This document shows, one piece after another, positions 1 to 8,389 of a stretch of 61,299 nucleotides of DNA. Every line of letters begins with the position of its first letter. Within the stretch, counting starts at the first letter, position 1. Source of the stretch: TMED14 sp041158165 (GTDB taxonomy: Bacteria > Bacteroidota > Bacteroidia > Flavobacteriales > Schleiferiaceae); contig JBEBBW010000006.1 of NCBI GenBank assembly GCA_041158165.1, positions 1 through 61,299 of the forward strand, in the 5' to 3' direction. Position numbers and translations under genes: made by a program. The notes under the pieces were generated by a model. It saw only the letters and a list, made by a program, of their open reading frames with translations. It was not told the DNA's origin and did not search any database.

Positions 1-1093
1 TGTTGGGGGCGCTGGGCAGGCTGTACTCGTATTCGTCGGTCGAACCGGCCACAAGCGGCATGACCACCTTAGTAAACTGGGTGGGCTGCAGGCTCGCATT
101 CGTTGTGTAGAACACGTGAACCGAATCGACGGTGCCGTCAAAATCGGTGATGTTGCACGTCAAGTCCGGGCTTTGGTTGGGCGTCGGAATCATTGGATCG
201 CGCTCAAAGTTGCTGATGTAGGGCGGCGCGTAAGCGATTTGGTAGTGCGAAGCGGCAAAAGGATTCAGTTCGTAGCCGCGGGTTCCACTGCCTGTAAAGC
301 ATCCGTTGCCGTCGTGGCGAATCATGCCTTTGAGGCTACTGTAAAAGGTTCCCGGCACCGGTGGAACAAACTGGCCAGTAGTCTGGGGCGAAGCGGGGTT
401 TACGGTTTGGTAGCTGGGGAGTTTTTGGGCCAAAAAGCGATCTGAAACGTTGATTTTGTTGCCGTTGGCGTCCACAACGTTGAAGCTGATGCGGTTTCCT
501 CCGAACGGAATCACCTCGGTCACCGTCACATTCTGGAATTCTACAAAGGAATTCTCCCATTGCTCGCCGGTGGTCGGAATGTTGATTCGCTGTGCGTCGT
601 TCAGGGTGCCCACGGTGATCGTGGCGGGGGTTGGTACGGGGCGGGTGCCGAGAATGGTCATGGAGCTCGCGCTGGTGGCCTCCATTTGGGTTCCGTTGTT
701 GTAGCTCGTGACCTTGCCAATGAACTGAATCAAGTCACCCGGCATCAAGTACTCGACGTTCGGCAGGGTAACAAGCTGGTTCTGGGCATTGGTGTACACG
801 CCCATCACTTCCATACCGCGGAACGGGCCCGCAGCACCTTGGGCGGCCGTGTCTACGATGAAGAAGAAGGGACGGTGTCCGCCTTGAACCGAGCCCGAAG
901 GAACTTCAGACACGTTACCTGGCGTAACAACGATTCCTACTGTTTTCACAATCTGGCCCTCAAAGCCTGACGAGTCCTTGCATGCTGCGAGCTGCGAAGG
1001 CGACACGTACTGCAGCGTCGAAATGGGGTAGTAGGTTTGGGCTGCCGCGGTGAATCCGAGGGCAAGCGCAACGAGCGAGAAAAAATGCTTCAT
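1..1093 (-). CDS. Exported protein with OB-fold-like domain, 3' end outside window
   Basis: The gene reads leftward from an ATG at 1093 and stays open to the window edge, so the C-terminus is missing. The N-terminus (MKHFFSLVALALGFTAAAQ) is a clear Sec signal peptide. The following 150 or so residues are beta-rich and resemble the OB-fold modules found in bacterial extracellular nucleases and other Bacteroidota exported proteins (EGQIVKTVGIV, then LMPGDLIQFIGKVTSYN and QMEATSA); that match is by eye only. A second similar stretch follows (WENSFVEFQNVTVTE, then RISFNVVDANG). It starts two bases after the stop of the 708-residue gene, so the two are very probably co-transcribed with the EEP-family gene upstream. 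A T9SS tail would be expected but lies outside the window. Function not established. Confidence 0.8.
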   Translation of the reverse strand, partial: MKHFFSLVALALGFTAAAQTYYPISTLQYVSPSQLAACKDSSGFEGQIVKTVGIVVTPGNVSEVPSGSVQGGHRPFFFIVDTAAQGAAGPFRGMEVMGVYTNAQNQLVTLPNVEYLMPGDLIQFIGKVTSYNNGTQMEATSASSMTILGTRPVPTPATITVGTLNDAQRINIPTTGEQWENSFVEFQNVTVTEVIPFGGNRISFNVVDANGNKINVSDRFLAQKLPSYQTVNPASPQTTGQFVPPVPGTFYSSLKGMIRHDGNGCFTGSGTRGYELNPFAASHYQIAYAPPYISNFERDPMIPTPNQSPDLTCNITDFDGTVDSVHVFYTTNASLQPTQFTKVVMPLVAGSTDEYEYSLPSAPN

Positions 1094-1095
1094 GG

Positions 1096-3222
1096 TTATT
1101 TAATCAGCGTAAAGTGACCGGAATACGATTCTCCGGTTTGAAGGTTGAGCACGGTGTAGCGGTACAGTCCGTGGGAAATCATTTGGCGGTCCTTTGAAAG
1201 GATATCCCAAGCGTATTCGCCGCCCGACAGCACCACATTGTGCTCTTCTGGGTTGGCAAACGTGCGGAACCAGCGTTGGCTCAGTTGGTCGGAGCCCTGC
1301 GCGTTGTGGAACAGCACGTCGAGCAAGTCGCCGGCCGGGGAATGAATGCGGATTTCTGCCTGAGCGGGCAGGTTGGCGAACATGAGGCGGCGGCTCTCAT
1401 CTTGGAACGCACTTTGGCCTTCCCACGCGGCGCCGGCATAGTACGGATTAGGGTACACGTAGGGCGGATTGGCCTCCATCGACAGCTGGGCCGGAGTGCC
1501 CGGAAAAACGCGGGCGGAACTCTGGGCGAAACTCGATTCCAGGGATTCAAGTTGGGTGTCGGGGTCGCCTTGGTCAAATGCGGTGACGGCCACGGCACGT
1601 TGCCAACCGTTGGGTACGTTTTCGAGGCGCAAACCGTAGCGGTAGGTTAGGGTATCGCCTTGGAATTGAACTGGTTCAGTGAGCTTAATTGACTCAAGCC
1701 CCGTTTCATAGAAAACGCCGTCGCCGCGTTGGTCCCATTCGCCGTACTTTCTAAACGTTTCGGCCGTGCGTTGGCTGGCATCGACGTCGAATCCGAGTTG
1801 GCTCACGTAGGCTCGGTAGCCGGCAAAGTCGCGTTGCTGGCTGATGGGGTCGATGCTGCGCTCGCTGCGGTCGGTCCAGAACAGATCAATGAATCCGTCG
1901 CCGGGGATCGCCCGAACTTGCGGAGCGTCGGGCGGACTGGGCAATATGTACCGGGTTATTTTGCCGTTGCCGTCGCGGTCTTCTCCGGCATCAAGTTGTC
2001 CATTGAAGTTCTGGTCCTCGCCGTTGTAGCAGGTTTGCGCCCATTGCGCGTTGGCGAGCAGGCGGCTTCGCTGCGTGCTGTTGTTGACGGTGTTGGGCTG
2101 GCCGTCGTCCACTTTTTTGGCTAACACGAACGCGAACGCAAGCTTGATTTCGTCGCCAGGGGCAAAATTCTGGAACGGCCCCACGCTCAACAAATCGCTA
2201 CGGTTGCCTGCGGCGTTGAGCTGGGCTTGAATGTTGGCACCAGTTCCAGCGGCGCAGGGTGCGCCGTTGGGGTTATCCCAGCAGGGGTCCTGGTTAAGGC
2301 CCTGGGTCATCTTCACGTAGCGCTGGTCGTCGGTGGTTGGAAAAAAGTAAAGTGCTTGGCCCGAGTTATTGAAAATCCACGCATTGTAGTGGTCTTCGAG
2401 GCCGTTGACCAGGGGGTGATGAAAGCCAGACTTGTCTTCGGCACCTAAAAACTTCTGGCCGATATAGGAGTCGGTCCATCCCGGGTCGCCCGTCGCGTCA
2501 AAGCGGTAGGCCAGCTGGAGGCTGTCGTCGTAGCCGTTGCCGCCCTGCTGGTAAAACACTGCGCCGCCTGCGCCGGCCGGAGTGCGGTTGATGTTGCGAA
2601 CCACTTTGTTGGCCCAGAGCGCAGCGTACACGTCGTTGTAGGTTTCGATGCCCACATTTTTGAGCGTAACGTCCACAACCACAAAGAAGTCGCTAAACCG
2701 GTAGTTCCAGTTGTAGGTCGACATGGTCATGGAAATGCCCATCGGCGTCAGGTGGTTGCTGATGGGAATGGTCGTGCCGGGGACCAAAATATTGGTGTCC
2801 ACGCAGGTGGCATTGAAGTCTTGGTGGGAGACGGCGTTGGTCCGGTAGTTTGGGTGGTCTTTTAGCGAGGAGGTTTCGCCAAGCGACGTGGTGGGGGTGA
2901 ACTCAAACCCGCCGCGACCCGGTGCATAGCCCTGGGGTGCGTCGTAGGCCGAGGTGCTCACACGGATTCCGCCCCCGGCATCCACTCCGCCAATCCAAAT
3001 GCCCGATTCAAAAAGGTGTTCGGTGCCGGATCCCGCCGGGAATTCGCACGATGGCGTGCCGGTTCCGTCGCGGTACCCCCTGAAGGCGTTTCCGAAGGTT
3101 CCCACATTCGTTACGCTGAGTCGAACTTGGCTCGCGGAGGTGCTTTTTTCTTGAAAGGACTGCCCTGCGCTGAATTGGGTCAGCACACTGAAAATCAATG
3201 CAGTACTTAAAATGCGGTTCAT
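1096..3222 (-). CDS. Exported protein of unknown function (708 aa)
   Basis: I do not recognise a named family. The N-terminus is a signal peptide ending near residue 20 (FSAGQ). The protein is Gly, Asn and Asp rich. Around residues 410-425 it has an acidic EF-hand/thrombospondin-3-like run (DQNFNGQLDAGEDRDGNGK) that probably binds calcium, followed by a fibronectin-III-like segment (PDAPQVRAIPGDGFIDLFW). The last 100 residues (YPNPYYAG, then RIHSPAGDLLDVLF and HGLYRYTVLNLQTG) have the layout of a Bacteroidota C-terminal beta-sandwich, although the final residues are not a textbook T9SS signal. Its ATG overlaps the stop of the preceding nuclease-like gene as ATGA, and the next gene starts two bases after its stop. 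It is therefore the middle gene of a three-gene exported-protein operon. A surface-exposed or secreted location is inferred. Confidence 0.85.
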   Translation of the reverse strand: MNRILSTALIFSVLTQFSAGQSFQEKSTSASQVRLSVTNVGTFGNAFRGYRDGTGTPSCEFPAGSGTEHLFESGIWIGGVDAGGGIRVSTSAYDAPQGYAPGRGGFEFTPTTSLGETSSLKDHPNYRTNAVSHQDFNATCVDTNILVPGTTIPISNHLTPMGISMTMSTYNWNYRFSDFFVVVDVTLKNVGIETYNDVYAALWANKVVRNINRTPAGAGGAVFYQQGGNGYDDSLQLAYRFDATGDPGWTDSYIGQKFLGAEDKSGFHHPLVNGLEDHYNAWIFNNSGQALYFFPTTDDQRYVKMTQGLNQDPCWDNPNGAPCAAGTGANIQAQLNAAGNRSDLLSVGPFQNFAPGDEIKLAFAFVLAKKVDDGQPNTVNNSTQRSRLLANAQWAQTCYNGEDQNFNGQLDAGEDRDGNGKITRYILPSPPDAPQVRAIPGDGFIDLFWTDRSERSIDPISQQRDFAGYRAYVSQLGFDVDASQRTAETFRKYGEWDQRGDGVFYETGLESIKLTEPVQFQGDTLTYRYGLRLENVPNGWQRAVAVTAFDQGDPDTQLESLESSFAQSSARVFPGTPAQLSMEANPPYVYPNPYYAGAAWEGQSAFQDESRRLMFANLPAQAEIRIHSPAGDLLDVLFHNAQGSDQLSQRWFRTFANPEEHNVVLSGGEYAWDILSKDRQMISHGLYRYTVLNLQTGESYSGHFTLIK

Positions 3223-4502
3223 TGCGGGACGGCAAATTTACTGCTTCCCGACGGAGTGGTCACTATGTACAGGGTCCAGCCGATCGGGCTGTGCGAAGGG
3301 GTCCAAAGGGGCTGGCCCTCGGGCCAGTTGGATCGTTCGAGGAGCCGTCCACTGGCGTCGTAGACGGATACGCTCCAGTCACTAGCTAGCGCGATGCGGC
3401 GCAGCTGGACAAGGCCCGATTCGGAGCGCGTGAGCACAGCCTGCTGCGCCAACTCAGGCGTTCCAATCCCAAGTCGATCTACCTCAAAGTCGGCGACAAC
3501 CGGAAGGTGGTCTGACAATTCGTACAGCGCGGTGAGCACATTCGACGGTACGGAATTGTTCGTGCCGGCGTTAATCGCGGCGTTGAAGTGAAGACCGTCG
3601 TTGCCAATGGGCTTAAGCGTTCCGGGCAAATAGCGCATTCGAGCCGCCGAGGTCAACAGGGATTGGTTCGTCAAAATGTGGTCGTACCGGTCGTCGAGGC
3701 CACCTCCCGAAAAGCAACCGCTGTTGGTTTGGCCGTCGCGGGTAGATTGGGTGTGCATGGCAGCAAAACTCCCATTGGAACCCCAGTTTCCGAGCTGGTT
3801 TTCGGGATCATAAAACCGCACGGTCGAGTTGCTGTAGTTGAGTAGCCGCTGAAAACCAGCTTCTTGGCTCTTGGGCATGTTCAGGTCGCCACAAAGCACG
3901 TAGTGTGGGTCGCGCGGTTTGGTGACAAGGTAGTTCATAATGGCTTCGGCCGTCTTTTGTCGGTCCGTGAGGTCAGTTGCCGTGTTGCCTGCTTTAAAGT
4001 GTCCGGCAAAAAGGGTAAAAAACACCGTGTCGGGATTCCAAGCGAGAAGCGAGTCTTTGTAGTAAAAGCGAATGACGTCGATTCCGCGCACTAACGGATT
4101 GTTTTGCACGTCGTTGCTAATAATGGACTGGGACTTTACGCCAAGTTTGGTCTGGTCGTAGTACACGGCGTTGATGAGCGAACTGCCGTTGGTGTAGAGG
4201 TCGGTGGATGCCCATCGCGAGACGCCGTTGGTATTGAGGCACTGGCTCAGTATGCGGCTGTGCGCCGTGGAATTCGCACCGTCGACCTCGTTGCAGACTA
4301 GCACATCGGGTTGCGTGTGGGCCACGACGGTAGCCAACCAACCCTCTTTGGCCCCCGGAGGATTGTTGCTCGAAGTGCAAAACGACGTAAACGACCTAAA
4401 ATAGGTTAGGTTGTAGGTCATAATGCGCAGCGATTCCGGACTTTGTGCGGCTAATTGGCTGCAGGTCAGGAGTCCAATAAAAACTGCGGCGATGCTTTTC
4501 AT
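3219..4502 (-). CDS. Exported endonuclease/exonuclease/phosphatase (EEP) family protein with T9SS-like tail
   Basis: The signal peptide (MKSIAAVFIGLLTCSQLAAQ) is followed by an EEP fold. The expected metal and catalytic positions are visible: Asn31 in TYNLTY, Glu72 in CNEVDG, His168 in AGHFKAG, Asp206 and Asn208 in GDLNM, and the terminal SDHLPV pair Asp331-His332. The family cleaves phosphodiester or phosphomonoester bonds in nucleic acids, inositol phosphates or sphingomyelin; the substrate cannot be told here. Residues 350-427 look like a T9SS type A sorting domain (WSVSVYDASGRLLERS), so delivery to the cell surface or medium is likely. It is the first gene of the operon with the two exported proteins downstream. 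A variant -7 box (TAACTTTA) ends six bases before the ATG. Confidence 0.88.
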   Translation of the reverse strand: MKSIAAVFIGLLTCSQLAAQSPESLRIMTYNLTYFRSFTSFCTSSNNPPGAKEGWLATVVAHTQPDVLVCNEVDGANSTAHSRILSQCLNTNGVSRWASTDLYTNGSSLINAVYYDQTKLGVKSQSIISNDVQNNPLVRGIDVIRFYYKDSLLAWNPDTVFFTLFAGHFKAGNTATDLTDRQKTAEAIMNYLVTKPRDPHYVLCGDLNMPKSQEAGFQRLLNYSNSTVRFYDPENQLGNWGSNGSFAAMHTQSTRDGQTNSGCFSGGGLDDRYDHILTNQSLLTSAARMRYLPGTLKPIGNDGLHFNAAINAGTNNSVPSNVLTALYELSDHLPVVADFEVDRLGIGTPELAQQAVLTRSESGLVQLRRIALASDWSVSVYDASGRLLERSNWPEGQPLWTPSHSPIGWTLYIVTTPSGSSKFAVPQ

Positions 4503-4508
4503 AGCGTA

Positions 4509-4516
4509 TAAAGTTA
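4509..4516 (-). promoter_or_regulatory. Variant -7 box TAACTTTA of the EEP operon
   Basis: One mismatch to TAnnTTTG, with six bases between the box and the ATG at 4502. This is the same spacing class as the exact boxes elsewhere in the window. No convincing -33 TTG is visible. Confidence 0.45.
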
Positions 4517-4605
4517 CGTCTCCTTGATCCCCGGCGCTTTGTTTCCAAAAGGTTAATTCCGTGGTAAATGTTTGTAAACGATTAAGGCCGCACGGTCAAA
4601 GCACG

Positions 4606-4613
4606 TACTTTTG
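4606..4613 (+). promoter_or_regulatory. -7 box TACTTTTG for the two-component operon
   Basis: Exact match to the Bacteroidota consensus TAnnTTTG. The response-regulator ATG lies 17 bases beyond the box, so the mRNA would have a leader of about 12 bases. No clear -33 TTG is seen at 17-23 bases upstream. Confidence 0.6.
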
Positions 4614-4630
4614 AACCACGCACCCACGAC

Positions 4631-5311
4631 ATGGCCAAGAAACCCATCATTTTACTCGTAGACGACGACCCGGACATTCGGGAATTCGTAACCTTTAATT
4701 TGGAAAAGGAAGGCTATGCGGTCGTGTCGGCCAAAGACGGGGCCGAAGGGGTAGAGGCTGCCAAAAAGCACCGCCCAGACCTCATTTTGCTTGACGTCAT
4801 GATGCCGGGCATGGACGGAATTGAGGCCTGCGAGGCCATTCGAAGCAACCCGGACATCGCGACGACCTTGATTGCGTTTTTGAGTGCGCGCGGCGAAGAT
4901 TACAGCCAAGTAGCTGGTTTTGATGCGGGTGCAGACGACTACATCACCAAGCCGATTCGCCCGAAAGTGCTCGTTAGCCGGGTAAAGGCCCTGCTGCGCC
5001 GAAATGTCAAAGAGTCCGAGCCCGTAGGAAGCCTCGAGCGCGGAGACCTGTTGATCAACCTTGAGAAGTACCAGGTGTTCAAGGACGGCACCATCGTGGA
5101 AATGCCGCGCAAAGAATTTGAACTGCTCCACCTGCTCGCGAGCAAGCCGGGTAAAGTATTTTCACGCGATTCGATCATGGACCGCGTATGGGGTTCAGAA
5201 GTCATTGTGGGCGGACGCACCATCGACGTCCACATTCGCAAAATCCGCGAAAAAATCGGCGACGACCGTATTAAAACAATTAAGGGCGTTGGCTACAAAT
5301 TCGAAGAGTAA
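4631..5311 (+). CDS. PhoB/OmpR-family response regulator
   Basis: A DNA-binding response regulator of 226 residues, the usual length for the family. The receiver domain spans about residues 5-120: acidic pocket Asp11-Asp12-Asp13, phosphoacceptor Asp55 (LLDVMMPGMDG), switch Ser85 and Lys107 in DDYITKP. A winged-helix trans_reg_C domain covers about 132-226 (RKEFELLHLL, then GRTIDVHIRKIREKI and IKGVGYKFE). It is followed nine bases later by its histidine kinase. The pair resembles the PhoP/PhoR systems common in Bacteroidota, but a phosphate signal is not shown by the sequence. It acts in the cytoplasm as a transcription factor; an exact TAnnTTTG box lies upstream. Confidence 0.95.
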   Translation: MAKKPIILLVDDDPDIREFVTFNLEKEGYAVVSAKDGAEGVEAAKKHRPDLILLDVMMPGMDGIEACEAIRSNPDIATTLIAFLSARGEDYSQVAGFDAGADDYITKPIRPKVLVSRVKALLRRNVKESEPVGSLERGDLLINLEKYQVFKDGTIVEMPRKEFELLHLLASKPGKVFSRDSIMDRVWGSEVIVGGRTIDVHIRKIREKIGDDRIKTIKGVGYKFEE

Positions 5312-5320
5312 CTTCGGAAC

Positions 5321-6394
5321 GTGCTAGACCGCCCAGAACGCATCGCCTTTTTTATCGGAATCCTGCTGGGTCCCGTGGTATGGTTCGTCATGTTTGCCAT
5401 GTTCGAACTCGTTCATACCGACGACGGCGCGCTACCGCTTCCGGTGAAGGAGGTTCCCTACCTCGAGATTACGCTGCTCAGTACGTTTATCGCGAGCTCC
5501 ACGGCGTTTTTAGCAGAATATTTGATTCGAAAGTTTCTGTATTCCAGACTTTTGAAAATATACAAGGTGATTTCCAACCCTGACCGCTACCAAACTTCGC
5601 TGATGGCCGATGCCGAAGAGGTGGGTAAAGTTGAAATGGAGGTGGCGTCCTGGGCTCAGAAAAAGACTACGGAGCTCAGCAACCTTCAAGTACGCGACGA
5701 CGTGCGCCGCGAATTCATCGCCAACCTTTCGCACGAACTGCGCACCCCAATTTTCAACATACAGGGCTACATCTTGACCCTTCTAGATGGGGTAAAAGAC
5801 CAAAAAGTGCGCAAGGAGTACCTGAAAAAGGCATCGAGAAACGTGGAGCGCATGATTCGCCTCGTTCAGGACATGGACGTTTTGGCGCGCCTTGAGGGCG
5901 ATCAACTGGTGCTGCAAAAGGAGCGCTACAGCCTTACGGAGCAGATTGAAGACGCACTCGAGCAGATGTCGGACCGCATCGCGCAGCAGGGCCTTACCGT
6001 CGTGCGCGACTACGATCCCGACGAGGATTGTGTGGTGTTTGCCGATCCCGAGCGCATGGACCAAGTGGTGCTGAACCTGATCTCAAACGCGATCAAGTAT
6101 TCGCGCGACGAGCCAGGCGGCTTTGTGCGCGTGGCGATTGAGGACGCCGGAGACAAATCCTACATCGTGCATGTTCAAGACAACGGTATCGGTATACCCA
6201 AAGAAGATCAAGGTCGAGTGTTCGAGCGCTTTTTTCGCGCGGACCGGAGCCGTACCCGAACCAAGAAAATCGGCGGTACCGGCCTAGGGCTGGCCATCGT
6301 CAAGCACATTGTGGAGGCCCACGGCCACGCCGTCAAGGTAAACTCGGCGGCTGGCGAAGGCACGACCTTTTCGTTTACGGTTTCCAAAGCATAA
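5321..6394 (+). CDS. Sensor histidine kinase (PhoR-like)
   Basis: A membrane sensor kinase of 357 residues starting at GTG 5321, nine bases after its regulator. Two membrane helices (about 8-30 and 48-68) enclose a short loop of roughly 18 residues, so a large periplasmic sensing domain is absent and the signal may come through the membrane or a partner. The HisKA domain carries His138 in SHELRTP. The HATPase domain has the N box (NLISNAIKYS), G1 (DNGIGIP), the F box (RVFERFFR) and G2 (GGTGLGLAIV). The phosphotransfer partner is the adjacent response regulator. GTG is chosen because it sits directly after the preceding stop and the first residues lead straight into helix 1. Confidence 0.93.
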   Translation: MLDRPERIAFFIGILLGPVVWFVMFAMFELVHTDDGALPLPVKEVPYLEITLLSTFIASSTAFLAEYLIRKFLYSRLLKIYKVISNPDRYQTSLMADAEEVGKVEMEVASWAQKKTTELSNLQVRDDVRREFIANLSHELRTPIFNIQGYILTLLDGVKDQKVRKEYLKKASRNVERMIRLVQDMDVLARLEGDQLVLQKERYSLTEQIEDALEQMSDRIAQQGLTVVRDYDPDEDCVVFADPERMDQVVLNLISNAIKYSRDEPGGFVRVAIEDAGDKSYIVHVQDNGIGIPKEDQGRVFERFFRADRSRTRTKKIGGTGLGLAIVKHIVEAHGHAVKVNSAAGEGTTFSFTVSKA

Positions 6395-6419
6395 TTCGGG
6401 TGCATTGGCCCGCAGCGAA

Positions 6420-6427
6420 TAGTTTTG
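6420..6427 (+). promoter_or_regulatory. -7 box TAGTTTTG, ends 4 bases before kynA ATG
   Basis: Exact TAnnTTTG match with only four bases between the box and the ATG at 6432. The predicted transcription start falls on or next to the start codon. It lies after the histidine-kinase stop at 6394, so kynA probably has its own promoter. Confidence 0.75.
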
Positions 6428-6431
6428 TGGT

Positions 6432-7385
6432 ATGACTACCCTTGATTCTTCCTTGCTGGACCGTTTAGAGGCGCTTCGTGCCAAGTATGCCGCTTCAGGC
6501 CAGGAACTTGTTGATTTTTTGGACGGACTCCTCGAGGCCGACTACATCACGTACTGGGACTACATTCGCCTTGATAGCCTGCTGAGCCTGCAGCAGCCGC
6601 GCACGCCGCACCATGATGAACCCATTTTCATCATGTACCACCAAATTACCGAGCTCTACTTTAAGCTTTCGCTCCACGAGCTCGACGCTGCTTTGGCCGC
6701 CCCAATGCCCGGATCGCCCGAGTGGACTGCTGCCCACACCGAGGCCTTGACCGAGCACGTTCGCCGCTGCACCCGGTACTTTGGGGCGCTTGAAAATTCA
6801 TTTGGGGTGATGACCGACGGGATGAACCGCGAACAGTTCTTGCGCTTCCGGATGGCGCTCATTCCCGCCAGTGGGTTCCAATCGGGGCAGTACCGCATGA
6901 TCGAAATGGCGCTGGCGCGGCTCAATGAATTGGTTCATTTGGACGTGCGGGCGGACTACGCCAACGAGACCGACCCACAGGTCCTGCTTGATAAAATTTA
7001 CTGGCGCGGCGGCGCAACTATTGCGGCAACCGGAGAAAAAACCTTGACCCTCAAGCAGTTTGAAGCAAAGTATGCGAAGCAGTTCGCGGAGCGCGCCCAG
7101 CAGGTCCATGGACGCACCCTGTCAGACCGCGCCCGCATTCTAGCGCAGCGCGGCGAGCTGACCGACGCCCTCCGTGAAGGCCTACGCGAACTTGACCATC
7201 AAGTAAACGTTCGCTGGCCCATGCAGCACCTCAAGACCGCGGGCCGCTACTTGGCCAAGCAGCCTTCAGATGCTCGGGCGACCGGCGGAACCAACTGGCC
7301 GAAGTACTTGCCGCCGAAGTTTCAGTTGCGTATCGCGTTTCCGTTTTTATGGAGCGACGAGGAGCGTGCGAACTGGGGGGCTTAG
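6432..7385 (+). CDS. kynA: Tryptophan 2,3-dioxygenase
   Basis: A haem dioxygenase that opens the indole ring of L-tryptophan to N-formylkynurenine, the first step of the kynurenine route. Family motifs are in order: EPIFIMYHQITELYFKL, with the active-site His, around residues 57-75; FRMALIPASGFQSGQYRMIE, with the substrate-binding Arg, around 137-156; and the C-terminal RWPMQHLKTAG, then ATGGTNWPKYL and FPFLW block, which includes the expected haem-ligand His. The 317-residue length fits bacterial enzymes. No other kynurenine gene is adjacent, so any pathway partners must be elsewhere. Its stop overlaps by four bases with the stop of the convergent glycosyltransferase gene. The start is supported by the -7 box four bases upstream. 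Confidence 0.93.
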   Translation: MTTLDSSLLDRLEALRAKYAASGQELVDFLDGLLEADYITYWDYIRLDSLLSLQQPRTPHHDEPIFIMYHQITELYFKLSLHELDAALAAPMPGSPEWTAAHTEALTEHVRRCTRYFGALENSFGVMTDGMNREQFLRFRMALIPASGFQSGQYRMIEMALARLNELVHLDVRADYANETDPQVLLDKIYWRGGATIAATGEKTLTLKQFEAKYAKQFAERAQQVHGRTLSDRARILAQRGELTDALREGLRELDHQVNVRWPMQHLKTAGRYLAKQPSDARATGGTNWPKYLPPKFQLRIAFPFLWSDEERANWGA

Positions 7386-8389
7386 TCTGAGCTCAGCGAG
7401 GTCGGCATCGGCGAAGTGCGGATATAGCTGAGCAATTCGTCGACGAGTTCGTCGCTTCTGTCGGGCCAGTTGGCGGCAGGTGGCGGTGGACTTTGCAGCC
7501 ACCGCTGTAGTTTGAAACGTTTTAAACTTTTAGCTTGCCACGCGCCCGCTTTGCGCAAAGCGGCGGCGTTGCAGGCTTGCTCGTATTGGCCGGCGATGGG
7601 AATGACAGCTAACCGCTTACCGTGAAAAAGAGCTTCGGTAGGAAGCTCGAATCCCGCACTGCACAGAACAGAATCGGATTCGCAAAATGCTGCGAGAAAT
7701 TCCGTGCCGTTCACGGGTTCGATTCGTAGCATTCCGTGGGTTTCGGCCGCGGTGATGCGGGGAGCGAAGGCCCGTACCGGAACGGGGCAATGCTGAAAAG
7801 CGGCCTGAAGCTCACGCACCCCGTAGGCCGGGAGGTACACCAGCAGCTGTGGCTTCGGCTGCTGCACGGCAAAGCGTATTTCGTGCCGAATCAGTGGCGG
7901 CCGCACGGCCGGCGGGATTCCCTGGACGTGGAAACCAATGGCGTGGCGCGACGGCGCATAGTAGCGCAAGATCCACTCTCCGAGTGCGTTGCGGTGCTTC
8001 GGCCGTGGTGAATCTGGGTGGCGTACGCCCGCTTGGTGGCTAAGTTCGATGAGGGTTCCGCCACGAAGTAACGACGCCCAGGCGCTGACTGGCTCAAAGT
8101 CGTTGATAACCAGATCGTAGCGATGAATGGGTGCGGTGAGCACGTCGTACACAAAGCGCATCCATCGGTTGTCGGTCAACGTGCGCAGGTAGCTAATCCC
8201 CCCTTTGCGGTTGTACTTCAGTGAAATGCCTGAAAAAACACGTTTTGGCAGCACAGGTAAATCCACTTGGCTTTCGGTCCCTGAAATCCATACTTCCACT
8301 TCCGCGCGCATAGCCAGCAACGGAATAAGGTGCCGGGCCCGCGCGACATGGCCGTTACCGGTTCCTTGAACAGCGTACAGGATCCTCAT
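7382..8389 (-). CDS. Glycosyltransferase-like protein (MJ1255/TIGR00661-type)
   Basis: The N-terminus (MRILYAVQGTGNGHVARARHL) has the nucleotide-sugar transferase signature of the MurG-like GT-B superfamily, and the whole protein resembles the TIGR00661/MJ1255 group. The C-terminal half carries the usual donor-binding pattern (CSAGFELPTEALFHGKRLAVIPIAGQYEQACNA, given here only to mark residues about 235-270). No signal peptide is present, so it is probably cytoplasmic or membrane-associated. Its ATG overlaps the stop of the upstream phosphoesterase by four bases, so the two form an operon, and the pair may act on an envelope glycolipid. The acceptor and donor are unknown. Confidence 0.8.
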   Translation of the reverse strand: MRILYAVQGTGNGHVARARHLIPLLAMRAEVEVWISGTESQVDLPVLPKRVFSGISLKYNRKGGISYLRTLTDNRWMRFVYDVLTAPIHRYDLVINDFEPVSAWASLLRGGTLIELSHQAGVRHPDSPRPKHRNALGEWILRYYAPSRHAIGFHVQGIPPAVRPPLIRHEIRFAVQQPKPQLLVYLPAYGVRELQAAFQHCPVPVRAFAPRITAAETHGMLRIEPVNGTEFLAAFCESDSVLCSAGFELPTEALFHGKRLAVIPIAGQYEQACNAAALRKAGAWQAKSLKRFKLQRWLQSPPPPAANWPDRSDELVDELLSYIRTSPMPTSLSSD

